DNA of 64,000 bases from an uncultured Verrucomicrobiota bacterium (GTDB lineage: Bacteria > Verrucomicrobiota > Verrucomicrobiia > Opitutales > Seribacteraceae), in the NCBI GenBank assembly GCA_902618175.1, contig CACMZN010000003.1, forward strand, positions 37,409-101,408, in the 5' to 3' direction. Position 1 is the first letter of the stretch. The number at the start of each line of letters is the position of its first letter. The position numbers and the translations under genes are program-made. Shown piece by piece: positions 15,733 through 26,201 of this stretch. The notes below the pieces were generated by a model. That model did not search any database. It was given only the letters and a program-made list of their open reading frames with translations, and was not told the origin of the DNA.

Positions 15733-17541
15733 TCATTTGGGTTGGTCCTTTTTCGCATGCAAGTAGGCTCGCCATCCGGCAAACTCGGTGATGTCCATTT
15801 TCTCTTTGGCGCCAGCGGAATCACAAGAAAAACCATAAACTTGGGAACCGTCCTCAAGAACAACCTGTGAGATACCCAGCGGATATAGTATTGTCTTGAG
15901 TAGGAAACCAAAATTTTTCGAATCCATTCTCCACAATTCTCCGGGCAAAGGTCGAGTTTTTTCCGACACCCGGACCAATCCGGGACGCTCCGGCAAGGAG
16001 CCGCGTGCAGGCAACACGAACATCCGATACTCAGGTCCTGTCAAGACTTCCTCGACAAATTCCGCTCCCAGTTCAATCAACTGTTGATTCAGTGACAAGC
16101 CGGTCATATGGGCTCCGCAGACAAACAAATCCAAAGTGTTCTCAGGTGCATCGTAATGGAGTGATTGAGGTGTGAATCCTCTCTCTATGCCAGCGCCTGT
16201 TTTTGCAGAAAGATGAATTTTATCTGACCATTGAAGAACTTGTTGGTCATGAAAAGCAGGTCCGAAAAGAGTAATTCCAGCAGGCAACCCATCCCCTCTG
16301 AAGGAAGTGGGCAACGCGCAGCCGCAGAGGTCCAGCAAATTCATGAAATTAGTGTAATGTCCGAGGTTTGAATTCATTTGGATTGAATTGTGTTTGATTT
16401 CTTCCGTACGGTAAATCGTACCGGTAGTGGGCAGAGCGAGAAAATCAAAGTCTTTCCAGAATTCAACCAATTGATTTTGATAATCTGCCAATTCGTACTG
16501 GGCTTTGTAGGCATCCAACGCTTTTGGGTGCTTGCCTGCTTCAATGATCGTGCGAGTTTCGGGCAACAAGGAACCAGTTGATTTTTCAATTAGTGGCGAG
16601 GTTGCGAGATACCTCTCCGCAATCCACGGTCCGTCATAAAGAAGTTTGGCCACTTCATGGAATAGCCTTAGGTCGACAGGCTTGGTCTTCATTCCGGCAG
16701 TATTGAGAACCTGAATGCTTTCTTGATAAGCAGCCTGAGCTTGTTCATCGCCAAAAAATTCCCATTGATCAAGATTCATCAATGCGACCCTTGGAGATTT
16801 GGGTATCTCACCGGACCATTCAGTTTGAGTTTCCCTCGAAAACGGATCTTTAGGATCCCACCGATCAAGAATTTTCAATACTTTGGAAACATCCCGAATT
16901 TGAGACGCGAAGATTGATACGCAATCCAAACTCTTGCAGGCGGGAACGACCCCTCGGCAACTAATTTTTCCACGCGTTGGTTTGAAGCCGAGCAGGTTGT
17001 TGAACGAGGCGGGCACCCGGCCCGAGCCAGCGGTGTCGGTACCTAGGGCGAAGGAAACCAGTCCTTTCGCCACTGCCGTCGCCGATCCGGAACTTGAACC
17101 GCCAGGAATAAATTCAGGATTGAAAGCATTGCTCGGAATTCCATAGGGGCTACGCGTACCCACCAGTCCGGTGGCGAATTGATCCATGTTTGTTTTGCCC
17201 AGCAGAAGGGCACCAGCCTCCAGCAGCAGCTCGACTACTCTTGAATGAAAATCGGGTATGTAGGAAAAATCGGGACAACCGGCAGTGGTTGGACAACCGG
17301 CAACGTCTATGTTGTCCTTGACTGCAAACGGAATTCCATAAAGGGGAAGATCTTCGGGTGAGAATTTTTCCAATTCCTTCGCTCGCTTGCGAAGATCCTC
17401 TTGGGGAATCCGATGGATCCAGATTGCAGGATCCTCATCCTCGATTTGACTTGTGAGGATATCGACGACCCTCGAAGGCCTCAGTCCACCCGTCTGGTAC
17501 TGATTTTTTAATGAACTTATGGATCGAACCTGTAATTCCAT
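15733..17541 (-). CDS. atzF: allophanate hydrolase
   Basis: A 602-residue amidase-signature enzyme. The Ser-cisSer-Lys triad is visible as PFAVKDN (K75), GGSSSGSA (cis-serine about 150) and DTAGSGR (nucleophile S173). A C-terminal domain of about 130 residues (from about 465) is the one that, in full-length AtzF, helps turn allophanate into two ammonia and CO2. Ten bases separate its start from the carboxylase stop, and it is the last gene of a seven-gene operon. It completes either urea or guanidine breakdown in the cytoplasm. The residue length matches bacterial AtzF and the enzyme is not fused to the carboxylase as it is in fungi. Confidence 0.93.
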   Translation of the reverse strand: MELQVRSISSLKNQYQTGGLRPSRVVDILTSQIEDEDPAIWIHRIPQEDLRKRAKELEKFSPEDLPLYGIPFAVKDNIDVAGCPTTAGCPDFSYIPDFHSRVVELLLEAGALLLGKTNMDQFATGLVGTRSPYGIPSNAFNPEFIPGGSSSGSATAVAKGLVSFALGTDTAGSGRVPASFNNLLGFKPTRGKISCRGVVPACKSLDCVSIFASQIRDVSKVLKILDRWDPKDPFSRETQTEWSGEIPKSPRVALMNLDQWEFFGDEQAQAAYQESIQVLNTAGMKTKPVDLRLFHEVAKLLYDGPWIAERYLATSPLIEKSTGSLLPETRTIIEAGKHPKALDAYKAQYELADYQNQLVEFWKDFDFLALPTTGTIYRTEEIKHNSIQMNSNLGHYTNFMNLLDLCGCALPTSFRGDGLPAGITLFGPAFHDQQVLQWSDKIHLSAKTGAGIERGFTPQSLHYDAPENTLDLFVCGAHMTGLSLNQQLIELGAEFVEEVLTGPEYRMFVLPARGSLPERPGLVRVSEKTRPLPGELWRMDSKNFGFLLKTILYPLGISQVVLEDGSQVYGFSCDSAGAKEKMDITEFAGWRAYLHAKKDQPK

Positions 17542-17551
17542 GAACTTAAAA

Positions 17552-20500
17552 TCAGTCCTCGAGCAAGAGCAGGCATTCTCCTGGTCTCACAAGTTCTCCC
17601 TCTTGTTTGAGGATTGAATGTACTTTTCCAGGACCTGGTGATTCCAAAGCAATTTCCATTTTCATTGATTCAATAATTCCCAATCCCTGTCCATGTTCAA
17701 CACGGTCTCCTTCGGACACTTCCCATTTCCAAAGATTTCCCGCCACCATGCTTTCAACCGAAGTTGTTCCCTCAGGAGGAACATCGGAATTTTCCTGCTT
17801 CGAATCTTTCGGTTTTATGATAATCGACCTGTCTTCCGACTTCCAGCGTTCGCGCTCTTCGCGAAAAGCCTGTTTTTGTTTTTTTTGAAAAATAGAAATT
17901 TCATTGGTATGATCGTCGAGAAATCGTTGGTACTTCTCAAGATCGAAGGTGGAATCCTCGGTTCTGAGTGAGAATCTGCCTAGCGGAAAATCCCTGCGGA
18001 TTTCTTCCAGTTCGGAAGAAGAAACTTCGTAGAATCGAATTTGATCGAAGAATCGGAGCAGCCACGGCTGACCGTCGGAGAAGTCATCCGAACCGCCATA
18101 AGTGTTCCACATTTGCAAAGTTCGGCCAAACAATTGATACCCCCCAGGTCCTTCCATTCCATAAATGCAGAGATAAGCCCCCCCGATTCCCACTGCATTC
18201 TCAGGAGTCCAGGTTCTTGCCGGGTTGTACTTGGTGGTGACCAATCGATGTCGGGGATCCATTGGAGTTGCCACCGGAGCTCCTAAATAGACATCGCCTA
18301 ATCCGAGTACGACGTAACGAGCCTCGAATATAATTTTTCGTACTTCTTCGATGCTGGATAATCCATTGATTCGGCGGATGAACTCGATGTTGTCCGGACA
18401 CCAAGGGGCATCTGGGCGGACCGATTGCCTGTATTTTTCAGTAGCAAGGCGCGTTGTCGGGTCATCCCATGAAATGGGGAGTGATACGATCCGGGAAGCA
18501 ACTGAGCGTTTACTCTCCAACTCCAGCCCTTCAATGGCTTCAGTGATCCAATCAAGCAATTGTTTTCGAGGAGCAACGAGCGGGTTAAAGTGAACTTGAA
18601 GGGATCTTATTCCCGGAGTCAAGTCGACCACTCCCGCAATCTTTTTTCGCTGGAGGACTTGATGAAGAAGGTGGATCTTAAAGCGAAGGCCCAAGTCAAG
18701 AATGGGTTCACCGAACTCCACAAGTAGATTGCTGTCGCCCGCTTGCCGAATCATCCATTTCTCAATCTTGTTTTTTCCAGTTGCAAGGATACAAGATTGC
18801 TGGGTCGGATAAATCATTGGAAAGGACGCAGTGTTCATTCCAATTCTTTCAAATTCCTCAATCCTTTTTTCCTGTTCTTGCATCAACTGTGTGGATTGTT
18901 CATGTGAAATTAAGGAAAACTGTAACAGGTCCCCCGGTTTGAGCTGACCAATTTTCCATAGGTCTGCCGCTACAACGGTGACGGGACAGACGAAGCCCCC
19001 AAGGCTTGGTCCATCGGGTCCTAGGATTACAGGCATGTCACCGGTAAAATCCACCGCTCCCACCGAATAGGCATTGTCGTGAATATTTGACGGATGAAGA
19101 CCGGCTTCGCCACCATCCTTTCGGGCCCATTCAGGTTTGGGACCCTCCAGGCGGACACCAGTTCGGTCGGAGTTGTAATGCACTTTCCACTTCGATTCAA
19201 AAAAGGCTTCAAGGTAGTGTTCGGTAAAATAGTCTGGGGCTCCATGCGGACCATACAATACCCGGATTGACCATTCCTTGTAAATTTTCGGTATGATACC
19301 TGGATCGATCGAAGGATAGAGATCCGTGAAAGAATCGTCTCCAATCGGCAGGTGATCTCCAGTGACCAAAGCCCTTCCGCAATGTCCACCGAACTTTCCC
19401 AGGGTAAAAGTTGAACCACTTCCCAAGTACTCCGGAATTTTCAATCCGCCTGAGATCAGCAGGTAACATCTCATTCCATACGGATTGATCCGTCCCACTT
19501 CGAGAAAATCACCGATTTTAACTTTAATCGCCTGCCAAAATTCTACAGGTTGCTCATTTAATCTAGCTTCTCCAGAAGCCCCGCAGAGTGCCACGACGCA
19601 TGCATGGTTGAATTTGATTTTTGGACCGTAGGCGGTGATTTCCAGTCCTTTGGCGTAGGGCTGGTTTCCTACGATTCGATTGCCCATACGGAAGGAAAGA
19701 CTATCCATTGGGCCAGATGGGGGCACTCCAACATCCCAATATCCGAGCCTGCCGGGAAAATCCTGCACCGTGGTCTGAGTGCCTGAACGCAGAATTTCAA
19801 GAGTTCTTGAAGAAGTTGAAAATCCTTGCAGGCTCTTGGTGTGAAAAGGAGTTTTACCCGTCCATTCGTTCTCCACTACCTGCTCGAGGTATTCCAAATT
19901 GGTCTGGATTCCATGGATTTCCGTCTCCGACAGTGCACGGGCAAGTGAACGAATGGTTTGTTCGCGGTTCTTCCCATAAACCATGATTTTTGCAAGCAGG
20001 GGGTCGTAATAGGGGCTTACTTCGGTTCCATTCTGAACCCAGGTGTCGCAGCGGATCTTTTCAGGAAAGGCAACTCGGGTAATTAATCCAGTGCTTGGTT
20101 CGAAATTTTTGGCTGGATTTTCAGCATAAATTCTCGCTTCTGCAGAATGGCCCCTCGGACGACAGGGAGGATGTTCAAACATGCTCGCATCCCCGTAAGC
20201 CAGGCGAATCATCCATTCGACCAAGTCAATCCCGTTGATCAATTCAGTGATTCCATGCTCCACCTGCAGGCGGGTATTAACTTCAAGAAAATAGAACTTT
20301 TCCTGAATTTCGTCATAAATAAATTCAACCGTACCGGCGGAGCGGTAGCGAACACCTCTGGCGAGGGCAACCGCAGAGGCTTCCAGTTCTTCGAGAACAT
20401 TTTTTTTAACACCCATAGGAGGAGTTTCCTCCAGCACTTTTTGGTTGCGCCGCTGGGCAGAGCAATCACGAACCCCCAAGGAAAATGCGCCCCCTTGACC

Positions 20501-21151
20501 ATCTCCAAATATTTGCACTTCCAAGTGACGAGCTTCGATGAAGTACTTCTCCAGAAACAATCCGTCATTTCCAAAATTTGACTGTGCCATTCGCCTTACC
20601 TGTCGCATCGCACCTTTCAATTCGGATGAGGAGGAACATAGAGACATTCCAATTCCACCTCCACCCGCAGTGCTTTTCAACATCACTGGAAATCCGATTT
20701 TCTCCGCCTCTCGAATCGCTTCCTCCCAACTCTTTACCAACCCGGATCCCGGGGGGAGCGGAACCCCGGACTTTTCGGCGAGAGTACGCGCCCGGTGTTT
20801 TAATCCAAACTTCCGAATCTGATCGGGCCGCGGGCCAATGAAGACGAGGTTCTTGGACTCACAGCTCTCCGCAAAATTCGCATCTTCACTCAACAGTCCA
20901 TATCCCGGATGAATGGCATCAACTCCGAGTCGTTGTGCGCAAGCAAGAATTTTCGGGCCTACCAAATAACTTTGGCCGACTGGGGAGTTACCGATACATT
21001 CGGAGAAGTCGGCCATTTCCACATGGAGAGCTCCCCGGTCGGCTTCAGAAAAAACCGCGACCGTTTCCAATCCCATTTTCTTTGCCGTTCGAATGATTCG
21101 CACCGCGATTTCTCCGCGGTTTGCAACCAAGATGCGGGTGAAAGTCGCCAT
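17552..21151 (-). CDS. biotin-dependent urea/guanidine carboxylase
   Basis: A 1199-residue multi-domain carboxylase. The order is biotin carboxylase (about 1-450: ILVANRGEIAVRIIR, KSTAGGGGIGM), then the KipA/KipI-like carboxyltransferase halves (about 465-1000: TVQDFPGRLGYWDVGVPPSG, SNIHDNAYSVGAVDFTGDMP), then a biotinyl domain with ESMKM (K1164). It carboxylates urea to allophanate or guanidine to carboxyguanidine, using ATP and bicarbonate. The flanking DUF1989 pair is typical of enzymes now known to act on guanidine. It starts three bases after the stop of the preceding DUF1989 gene. No frameshift or missing domain is seen. Confidence 0.93.
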   Translation of the reverse strand: MATFTRILVANRGEIAVRIIRTAKKMGLETVAVFSEADRGALHVEMADFSECIGNSPVGQSYLVGPKILACAQRLGVDAIHPGYGLLSEDANFAESCESKNLVFIGPRPDQIRKFGLKHRARTLAEKSGVPLPPGSGLVKSWEEAIREAEKIGFPVMLKSTAGGGGIGMSLCSSSSELKGAMRQVRRMAQSNFGNDGLFLEKYFIEARHLEVQIFGDGQGGAFSLGVRDCSAQRRNQKVLEETPPMGVKKNVLEELEASAVALARGVRYRSAGTVEFIYDEIQEKFYFLEVNTRLQVEHGITELINGIDLVEWMIRLAYGDASMFEHPPCRPRGHSAEARIYAENPAKNFEPSTGLITRVAFPEKIRCDTWVQNGTEVSPYYDPLLAKIMVYGKNREQTIRSLARALSETEIHGIQTNLEYLEQVVENEWTGKTPFHTKSLQGFSTSSRTLEILRSGTQTTVQDFPGRLGYWDVGVPPSGPMDSLSFRMGNRIVGNQPYAKGLEITAYGPKIKFNHACVVALCGASGEARLNEQPVEFWQAIKVKIGDFLEVGRINPYGMRCYLLISGGLKIPEYLGSGSTFTLGKFGGHCGRALVTGDHLPIGDDSFTDLYPSIDPGIIPKIYKEWSIRVLYGPHGAPDYFTEHYLEAFFESKWKVHYNSDRTGVRLEGPKPEWARKDGGEAGLHPSNIHDNAYSVGAVDFTGDMPVILGPDGPSLGGFVCPVTVVAADLWKIGQLKPGDLLQFSLISHEQSTQLMQEQEKRIEEFERIGMNTASFPMIYPTQQSCILATGKNKIEKWMIRQAGDSNLLVEFGEPILDLGLRFKIHLLHQVLQRKKIAGVVDLTPGIRSLQVHFNPLVAPRKQLLDWITEAIEGLELESKRSVASRIVSLPISWDDPTTRLATEKYRQSVRPDAPWCPDNIEFIRRINGLSSIEEVRKIIFEARYVVLGLGDVYLGAPVATPMDPRHRLVTTKYNPARTWTPENAVGIGGAYLCIYGMEGPGGYQLFGRTLQMWNTYGGSDDFSDGQPWLLRFFDQIRFYEVSSSELEEIRRDFPLGRFSLRTEDSTFDLEKYQRFLDDHTNEISIFQKKQKQAFREERERWKSEDRSIIIKPKDSKQENSDVPPEGTTSVESMVAGNLWKWEVSEGDRVEHGQGLGIIESMKMEIALESPGPGKVHSILKQEGELVRPGECLLLLED

Positions 21152-21154
21152 TGG

Positions 21155-21790
21155 TTACCAAATGAAAACCTGAACTGGAGTGGGGTTGTAGGCGTTGCAG
21201 GGGTTGTTGATTTGAGGACAATTTGAAATCAGGCAGAGCACATCCACTTCGGCCCGCATCTCAACATAACGACCGGGAGCGGAAATTCCATCCTCGAAAG
21301 TAAGTTTTCCCCCGGGTGTGACCGGTACGTTCATGAAGAAGTTGATGTTGCAGGGAAGGTCGCGTTTTCCCAAATTCGGACTCCAATCCTGCAAGCCCCT
21401 GAGAAAACTGTCCCGGCAGGCATGGAAATGTTCCTTGTCGAATGAATAGCGCATCGTGTTACTCTCTCGGGAGCAAGCTCCTCCCAGCGTATCATGGCGC
21501 CCGCAGGTATCTGCAGTGAGAGTGAGTAAGTGAGTTTTCCGATTCGAGAGCAACCGAGAACCTGTTGTGAGATAAAGGTTTTGCTGACTTTGAATGGTGT
21601 CACTTGCGCTGTAGCGGTCGGCCGGATCATTGCCATGATAGAACAAAGTATCCACCGCCTGGTTTCCCTCCAGGTCGAGAATTCGAAAAATCTGCCCTGC
21701 TTTCAATCTTCGCATCCAATGGTCCCCTGCAGCAATTACCTTCGTATACTCAGCTGCTTGGGGGTCTTGATTGCTTTCGGTAATTTTCAT
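21155..21790 (-). CDS. DUF1989 urea carboxylase-associated protein 1 (likely carboxyguanidine deiminase subunit)
   Basis: A 211-residue DUF1989 protein. It has [12 protein letters not shown], the cysteine/histidine cluster [14 protein letters not shown] and NFFMNVPV, typical of urea carboxylase-associated proteins that bind zinc. In characterised guanidine-degrading operons the two DUF1989 proteins form a heteromeric carboxyguanidine deiminase that turns carboxyguanidine into allophanate and ammonia, which links the carboxylase to allophanate hydrolase. It lies between its paralogue (8-base gap) and the carboxylase gene (3-base gap). Function is by family and context. Confidence 0.85.
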   Translation of the reverse strand: MKITESNQDPQAAEYTKVIAAGDHWMRRLKAGQIFRILDLEGNQAVDTLFYHGNDPADRYSASDTIQSQQNLYLTTGSRLLSNRKTHLLTLTADTCGRHDTLGGACSRESNTMRYSFDKEHFHACRDSFLRGLQDWSPNLGKRDLPCNINFFMNVPVTPGGKLTFEDGISAPGRYVEMRAEVDVLCLISNCPQINNPCNAYNPTPVQVFIW

Positions 21791-21798
21791 GAGTCAAT

Positions 21799-22533
21799 TT
21801 AGAATCTTAGGTTGTTGTAATCCACAGTGTTTTGATAAGCCCGCTGGTTTTCCGGGCAACAAAGCAGGCACGGATCTTTGGAAGTGGGAACGGGTGTGTT
21901 CCGTACGCTTAGTTTTACCGGATGATTTTCATAATCAACCGAAGGATCCATAGGGTGACTGCAGGTATTTAGCACTACCAAAGTATCCATTTCCATCCTT
22001 AATTCAAGAGAGTCTCCAGGCTTGCTGTTTTCGGGAACAAACTTCAAATTTCCTTTGTTGTCAGCGGTTACTTTGCTGAACCAGTTCAAATTCGGAACGA
22101 GGTCGCGCTCTCCCAAATCCCACTTTCCCAGTTCAGTGAGGAAACAATCTCTTCCATTTCGATGCCAGTGGTTGCCAGCTTCCTGATAGTTCTTGGATCC
22201 GAATTTTTTCTCTACCCCTGATGCATCGGAAAATCCACATACTGTGTCGTGCCATCCGCAAGTGTCCATGGTAATCGAAGAAAATAACCGGCCCATGTCC
22301 GAATGAAGGCAGTAAGGAGATCGGAGAAAGAAAATTTGCTGTCCCTTTAAGGTATCAGGCATGTTGTAACGCTCCTGTTTTTCATAGGCGTTATAAAGCA
22401 ACATCCCAACATTGGCGCCTCCCTCGAGGTCTTCAATCCGCAGAGTCTTTCCACGCCCGATCACTTTTGACCACATGCCTGCACCGGTCAATTGCACCGA
22501 ATAAAATGCTTCATTTGAACTACCGGCGCTCAT
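21799..22533 (-). CDS. DUF1989 urea carboxylase-associated protein 2 (likely carboxyguanidine deiminase subunit)
   Basis: A 244-residue paralogue of the following gene. It has [35 protein letters not shown] and NLNWFSKV, and a C-terminal extension [14 protein letters not shown]. The longer tail and the CGWHDT motif fit the second subunit of the pair. Its start is 28 bases downstream of the ABC ATPase stop, in the same transcription direction. As with its paralogue, activity on carboxyguanidine is inferred from characterised homologous operons and not from catalytic residues that I can verify. Confidence 0.83.
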   Translation of the reverse strand: MSAGSSNEAFYSVQLTGAGMWSKVIGRGKTLRIEDLEGGANVGMLLYNAYEKQERYNMPDTLKGQQIFFLRSPYCLHSDMGRLFSSITMDTCGWHDTVCGFSDASGVEKKFGSKNYQEAGNHWHRNGRDCFLTELGKWDLGERDLVPNLNWFSKVTADNKGNLKFVPENSKPGDSLELRMEMDTLVVLNTCSHPMDPSVDYENHPVKLSVRNTPVPTSKDPCLLCCPENQRAYQNTVDYNNLRF

Positions 22534-22561
22534 GATGTGAAAATTTCATCTATCACTATTC

Positions 22562-23461
22562 TCATTCCACCTCATCCCCGATTTCAGTCAAGCGAATCAT
22601 CGGGACCGTTTCATTGGAGTTCGAGTCCGCCGGACGGATTAAATCTTCCAGTCTTTTTTTGGTGGCAAGAAATTCTGGTGATAAAAATTGCTCGGGACTT
22701 CTAGGTCGTGGAACTGGCACTTCGATCAATTCGTCGATCTCTCCAGGATTCGCTTTAAGAACAATGATTCGATCGGATAGGTAAACCGCTTCATCAAGGT
22801 CATGAGTGACAAAAAAAATGGTAACGTCTACGTTACGCCAGATTTTCAAAAGGTAGTCTTGCATTGATGCACGGGTTTGCGCGTCCAGAGCGCCGAATGG
22901 CTCATCAAGAAACAGGATTTCAGGACGGTTGGCGAGGGAACGTGCAATTGCTACCCTTTGTTTCATTCCTCCCGAGAGCTGGCTCGGATAGACCTCTGCG
23001 AACTTGGAAAGCCCAACGATCTCCAACCACTCCATCGCTTCCGATTCCGCTTTCATTTTACCCATGCCTTTCACCTCGAGTCCGAACATGACGTTTTTCT
23101 TTACCGACAACCAGGGAAACAGAGTGTAGTCTTGGAAGACCATGCCCCTTTCCGCGCTGGGTCCTTTCATGCTTTTTCCATCTAGCATGACTTGTCCTGA
23201 AGATGGAAAGTCCAAGCCGGCAAGAATTCGAATCAAAGTGGTTTTCCCACATCCTGATGGTCCGATCACAGTTATGAACTCACGCCGGTGAATTTGAAAA
23301 TTCAATTCACGCAGTGCATTAACTTTTCCTTTGGGTGAATGGAATTCTTTACTCAATTGATGGACCTGCAGTTTGATCGGTCGGTTATGCAATTTTCGAA
23401 AACGGTCTGCAACGGCCGTCGATTGCTCGAGATAGGATGGAAGTTCAAAGGGAGAGCTCAT
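22562..23461 (-). CDS. ABC importer ATP-binding protein (guanidine/urea-carboxylase operon)
   Basis: A 299-residue ATPase of the nitrate/sulfonate/taurine importer type. Walker [20 protein letters not shown]-loop [12 protein letters not shown], signature [15 protein letters not shown] and Walker [14 protein letters not shown] are all intact, with VTHDLDEAV as the H-loop. A C-terminal tail of about 45 residues carries [11 protein letters not shown]. It overlaps the permease gene by ATGA, so the two are translationally coupled. It energises uptake of the nitrogen substrate degraded by the downstream enzymes. Confidence 0.92.
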   Translation of the reverse strand: MSSPFELPSYLEQSTAVADRFRKLHNRPIKLQVHQLSKEFHSPKGKVNALRELNFQIHRREFITVIGPSGCGKTTLIRILAGLDFPSSGQVMLDGKSMKGPSAERGMVFQDYTLFPWLSVKKNVMFGLEVKGMGKMKAESEAMEWLEIVGLSKFAEVYPSQLSGGMKQRVAIARSLANRPEILFLDEPFGALDAQTRASMQDYLLKIWRNVDVTIFFVTHDLDEAVYLSDRIIVLKANPGEIDELIEVPVPRPRSPEQFLSPEFLATKKRLEDLIRPADSNSNETVPMIRLTEIGDEVE

Positions 23462-24822
23462 GCCTTGGTTCGGTCTGCGTAAGAGCTGTGATTACTCATC
23501 CGTAGAATAAAACGGGTTATGGGACCCTTGGCTCCGGTTTGCGCCTCCTCAGTCCATGGAAAAAGTAGGTCTCTTAATCCATGAAAAAAACGATCTGTGA
23601 AGAATCCGGTAAATCCTATCAATATGATAACTGGAAAAACCCGATCGAAATTATAGCGAGTTCCTTGGGTATCGATGAATCCGGTAAGTCCGGTTTTTTC
23701 ACCGATCAACTCTGCGATTACCAGCCATGTCCACGACCACCCCAGAAGAATGCGCAGGTCGTTGTAGAGATTGGGGAGAATGCCAGGAACAATTACACGC
23801 TTGAGGAGCTGTCTGCGATTCGCACCTAAGGTCTGTGCTGCCTCCAGCAAGGATTTTTCCAACAATCGGGTGGTGTTGGCAATTACTAGAACCAATTGGA
23901 AAAAAGTGCCAACGAATACCAACATGATCTTGGGAGCATCGGAAGTTCCCAAGAAAGCGACGAATAGAACACTGAAGGTAGGGGCGGGCATGTATCGGAA
24001 AAAATCAATGAATGGCTCATGAAGTTTCGAGAAAAAATCCAGCGAACCACAAAGAATGGCAAGCGGGATCCCAAGCAAGCAGGAATAGGTGAATCCCCAG
24101 AAGATGATTGTCAGGGAATGACGGTATCTTTCCCACATAGTGGGCATGTCGTTGTCCGGTTTGGTGGTAAAGTCACGCCAGCCTGCTTGAATAACTTCAT
24201 GAGGTGCAGGTAAATAGACCGGGTTTGAAGAAACCCCCTGTGGAATTAACTTGAGCATGGCTTCCGTTGGGTATCGCTTGGAATCATAAGTGGGAGCGTA
24301 GGCGGACAATAATCTCCAATTACTGCGGATAACCTCAATATTTTCCTCGGTCAATTCCACCTCGGTTGACTTTAGGCTACCTTCAGCCAGCCCTTTCCAG
24401 ACTCCATACAACTTTTCGTCATTTTGCTGTTCTTTGACTTCCAACCATCCGTTCGCCACAGCCAAAGGTGCAAGGTGTCTTAGTTTCTTAAGGTTGTCCC
24501 TCCTTGAACCTATAATTGGTTTGTTTTGCTCACGGGCTTCCATGATGGCTTGGTTTTCGACTCGGATCGCTTCAGAGAAAGTGGGAAAAAATTCCTTGCT
24601 TACACGATCACCTGCGGTGAATACGGTAGTAACTCCAGACCGGTCGGCCGAGACTTGAAGTTTGATGTCGGGATGCCAGATGAAGGGAGCGTAGCTAACA
24701 ATCGTCCACAAGAACAAAGGTATAAGAAAAGACCCTGTAGTGAGGAGAGATTGCTTCCCGGGACTTAAATCCTTTCGAATGTGCAACCATCGATTTAATT
24801 TTTTTGGTTCCAATGAAGACAT
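23458..24822 (-). CDS. ABC importer permease with large periplasmic insertion
   Basis: A 454-residue permease, read from the ATG at 24822 (the frame also allows a TTG at 24849). It has one N-terminal membrane helix (about 30-48), then about 155 mostly soluble residues (about 50-205), then the usual SsuC/TauC-type permease core (about 230-440) with the coupling motif [24 protein letters not shown]. Normal members of the family are near 260-280 residues, so the soluble segment is an insertion placed after the first helix. It forms an importer with the adjacent ATPase and binding protein. Confidence 0.88.
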   Translation of the reverse strand: MSSLEPKKLNRWLHIRKDLSPGKQSLLTTGSFLIPLFLWTIVSYAPFIWHPDIKLQVSADRSGVTTVFTAGDRVSKEFFPTFSEAIRVENQAIMEAREQNKPIIGSRRDNLKKLRHLAPLAVANGWLEVKEQQNDEKLYGVWKGLAEGSLKSTEVELTEENIEVIRSNWRLLSAYAPTYDSKRYPTEAMLKLIPQGVSSNPVYLPAPHEVIQAGWRDFTTKPDNDMPTMWERYRHSLTIIFWGFTYSCLLGIPLAILCGSLDFFSKLHEPFIDFFRYMPAPTFSVLFVAFLGTSDAPKIMLVFVGTFFQLVLVIANTTRLLEKSLLEAAQTLGANRRQLLKRVIVPGILPNLYNDLRILLGWSWTWLVIAELIGEKTGLTGFIDTQGTRYNFDRVFPVIILIGFTGFFTDRFFHGLRDLLFPWTEEAQTGAKGPITRFILRMSNHSSYADRTKA

Positions 24823-24901
24823 CAACTTGGAGTAGCGAAAACCAAGCAAGCCGGGCGATCAAGCCCCATCTGTAAATTTGCAGAGGCTGGTTCGAAATGA
24901 A

Positions 24902-25897
24902 CTATTCCAACGACTCGGCGTAATTCAAGGTGAACGAAGGATCGAGATATTTGTCCGTGTCCAGAGGTTCTCCGTAAACTTCAAATTTGACGTTAAACTC
25001 ATCCACGATCTCGGTGGATCCATATACCGAGTCAAGACCTTTACCTTCCTCCCAAAATCCCAAAGCTTCTTCGAGAGTTAGAATCTTTGTACCCTTGAAA
25101 AAAGGTTCGTATTCAGCTGGCTCTAGGGAGACACGAGCGGAAAGAATTTTTAAAGCGTCGTCTATATTGTTCTCGTCCATCAGATAATCCACGATCCGAT
25201 ACCACACCTTGACTACTTTTTCCCAGTCTTCTTTGTTTGCTTCCAAACTTTCTGAGGATACACAAAGCAAATCGTATATGATGCCAGGTGCATCAGCTGA
25301 AGTAAAGATTGGTTTGGAGCCTTCGACTGTCTTGAGTGCCTGACCGGAATTCGGCTGCCATGCAGCGATTGCGTCAACGTCACCCGATGCTAGGACTTGG
25401 GCTGTTTCATCCGTCGGAGTATTAACTATCGTGACGTCCTCCGCAGACATCCCGTTTTCTTCCAAAGCTTTAAGAAGAAGCAGATGGCACACGAATCCTT
25501 CTTCGACTCCTACCTTCATGCCTTCCAAACCCTTAACAGTATCAATTCCCGGCTTGGCAACCACCATATCATTGCCATTGGAATAATCATTTACAATTAT
25601 TCCCACCGAGGGCTTGCCGGTCGCTCCTGTTACCAAAGCGTCTCCATTGGTCATACAAACTGCATCCACTTGTCCGGCGACATAAGCATCCATCGAGGCC
25701 ACGTAGTCAAACCAAAGAAATTCCACATCCACGCCTTCTTCATCGAACCAATCTTTTTGAATGCCAATTTCCCATGCAACCCATCCTGGCCAGTCACTGT
25801 AGCCGATCTTCAAGGTTTTGGAGAAAAGTGAGGATGATCCAAGACAGAAGAAAAATATTAATGCGAAAAAAACAGGTGTTTTTGTTGTTGAAGACAT
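24902..25897 (-). CDS. ABC importer substrate-binding protein (TauA/NrtA-like), first gene of the operon
   Basis: A 331-residue periplasmic binding protein with a signal peptide ([22 protein letters not shown]) and the NMT1/TauA-type core [54 protein letters not shown] and [14 protein letters not shown]. Such proteins in carboxylase operons are annotated as urea-carboxylase-related and likely bind guanidine or a similar small nitrogen compound. ATG at 25897 is chosen because it begins the signal peptide, has TTAAGG about 10 bases upstream, and lies downstream of a sigma-54 promoter; the open frame to 26014 would start upstream of that promoter. Confidence 0.9.
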   Translation of the reverse strand: MSSTTKTPVFFALIFFFCLGSSSLFSKTLKIGYSDWPGWVAWEIGIQKDWFDEEGVDVEFLWFDYVASMDAYVAGQVDAVCMTNGDALVTGATGKPSVGIIVNDYSNGNDMVVAKPGIDTVKGLEGMKVGVEEGFVCHLLLLKALEENGMSAEDVTIVNTPTDETAQVLASGDVDAIAAWQPNSGQALKTVEGSKPIFTSADAPGIIYDLLCVSSESLEANKEDWEKVVKVWYRIVDYLMDENNIDDALKILSARVSLEPAEYEPFFKGTKILTLEEALGFWEEGKGLDSVYGSTEIVDEFNVKFEVYGEPLDTDKYLDPSFTLNYAESLE

Positions 25898-25969
25898 GAT
25901 GATGAACCTTAAGGGGTGAAGATTGGATTGATCTGAAGATCGTGGTTGTAGCCAAGAGGTCAAAAAGTT

Positions 25970-25986
25970 TGCATATCTCGTGCCAA
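25970..25986 (-). promoter_or_regulatory. sigma-54 (RpoN) promoter of the guanidine/urea operon
   Basis: On the minus strand TTGGCACGAGATATGCA matches the RpoN consensus YTGGCACGrNNNTTGCW at every defined position except one (A for the first T of TTGC). The invariant GG (-24) and GC (-12) are separated by exactly ten bases. It would start transcription near 25960, about 60 bases before the binding-protein ATG. This is the expected control (NtrC with RpoN) for a nitrogen-scavenging operon. Confidence 0.8.
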
Positions 25987-26201
25987 GGAAACCCTTTTGG
26001 GAAAAAACGTTCAATTGTCGCCCTCACCAACCCATGATATCTCACCTAATATTATTTACTGATTAGCTTCTTGTATCTTGAAGAGTAGGCCGACAGAGAA
26101 ATTATGATGTTCTGAATTCGATGACCAATTCTTGAGATTTCTGAATGCTTTCCGAAGGATGCATTTGCAAGTAGGCACAGTCTCCATTAACCTATGACAT
26201 T
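25987..26201. other. intergenic region, possible enhancer area
   Basis: AT-rich spacer between the sigma-54 promoter and the next gene on the plus strand. I looked for an NtrC-type palindrome (TGCACC..GGTGCA) and for the conserved cores of guanidine riboswitches and found none I would defend. Confidence 0.4.

Noticed and set aside
25898..26201. Guanidine-sensing riboswitch in front of the guanidine/urea operon
   Set aside because: None of the conserved core elements of guanidine-I, -II or -III riboswitches was found; a sigma-54 promoter is there instead.
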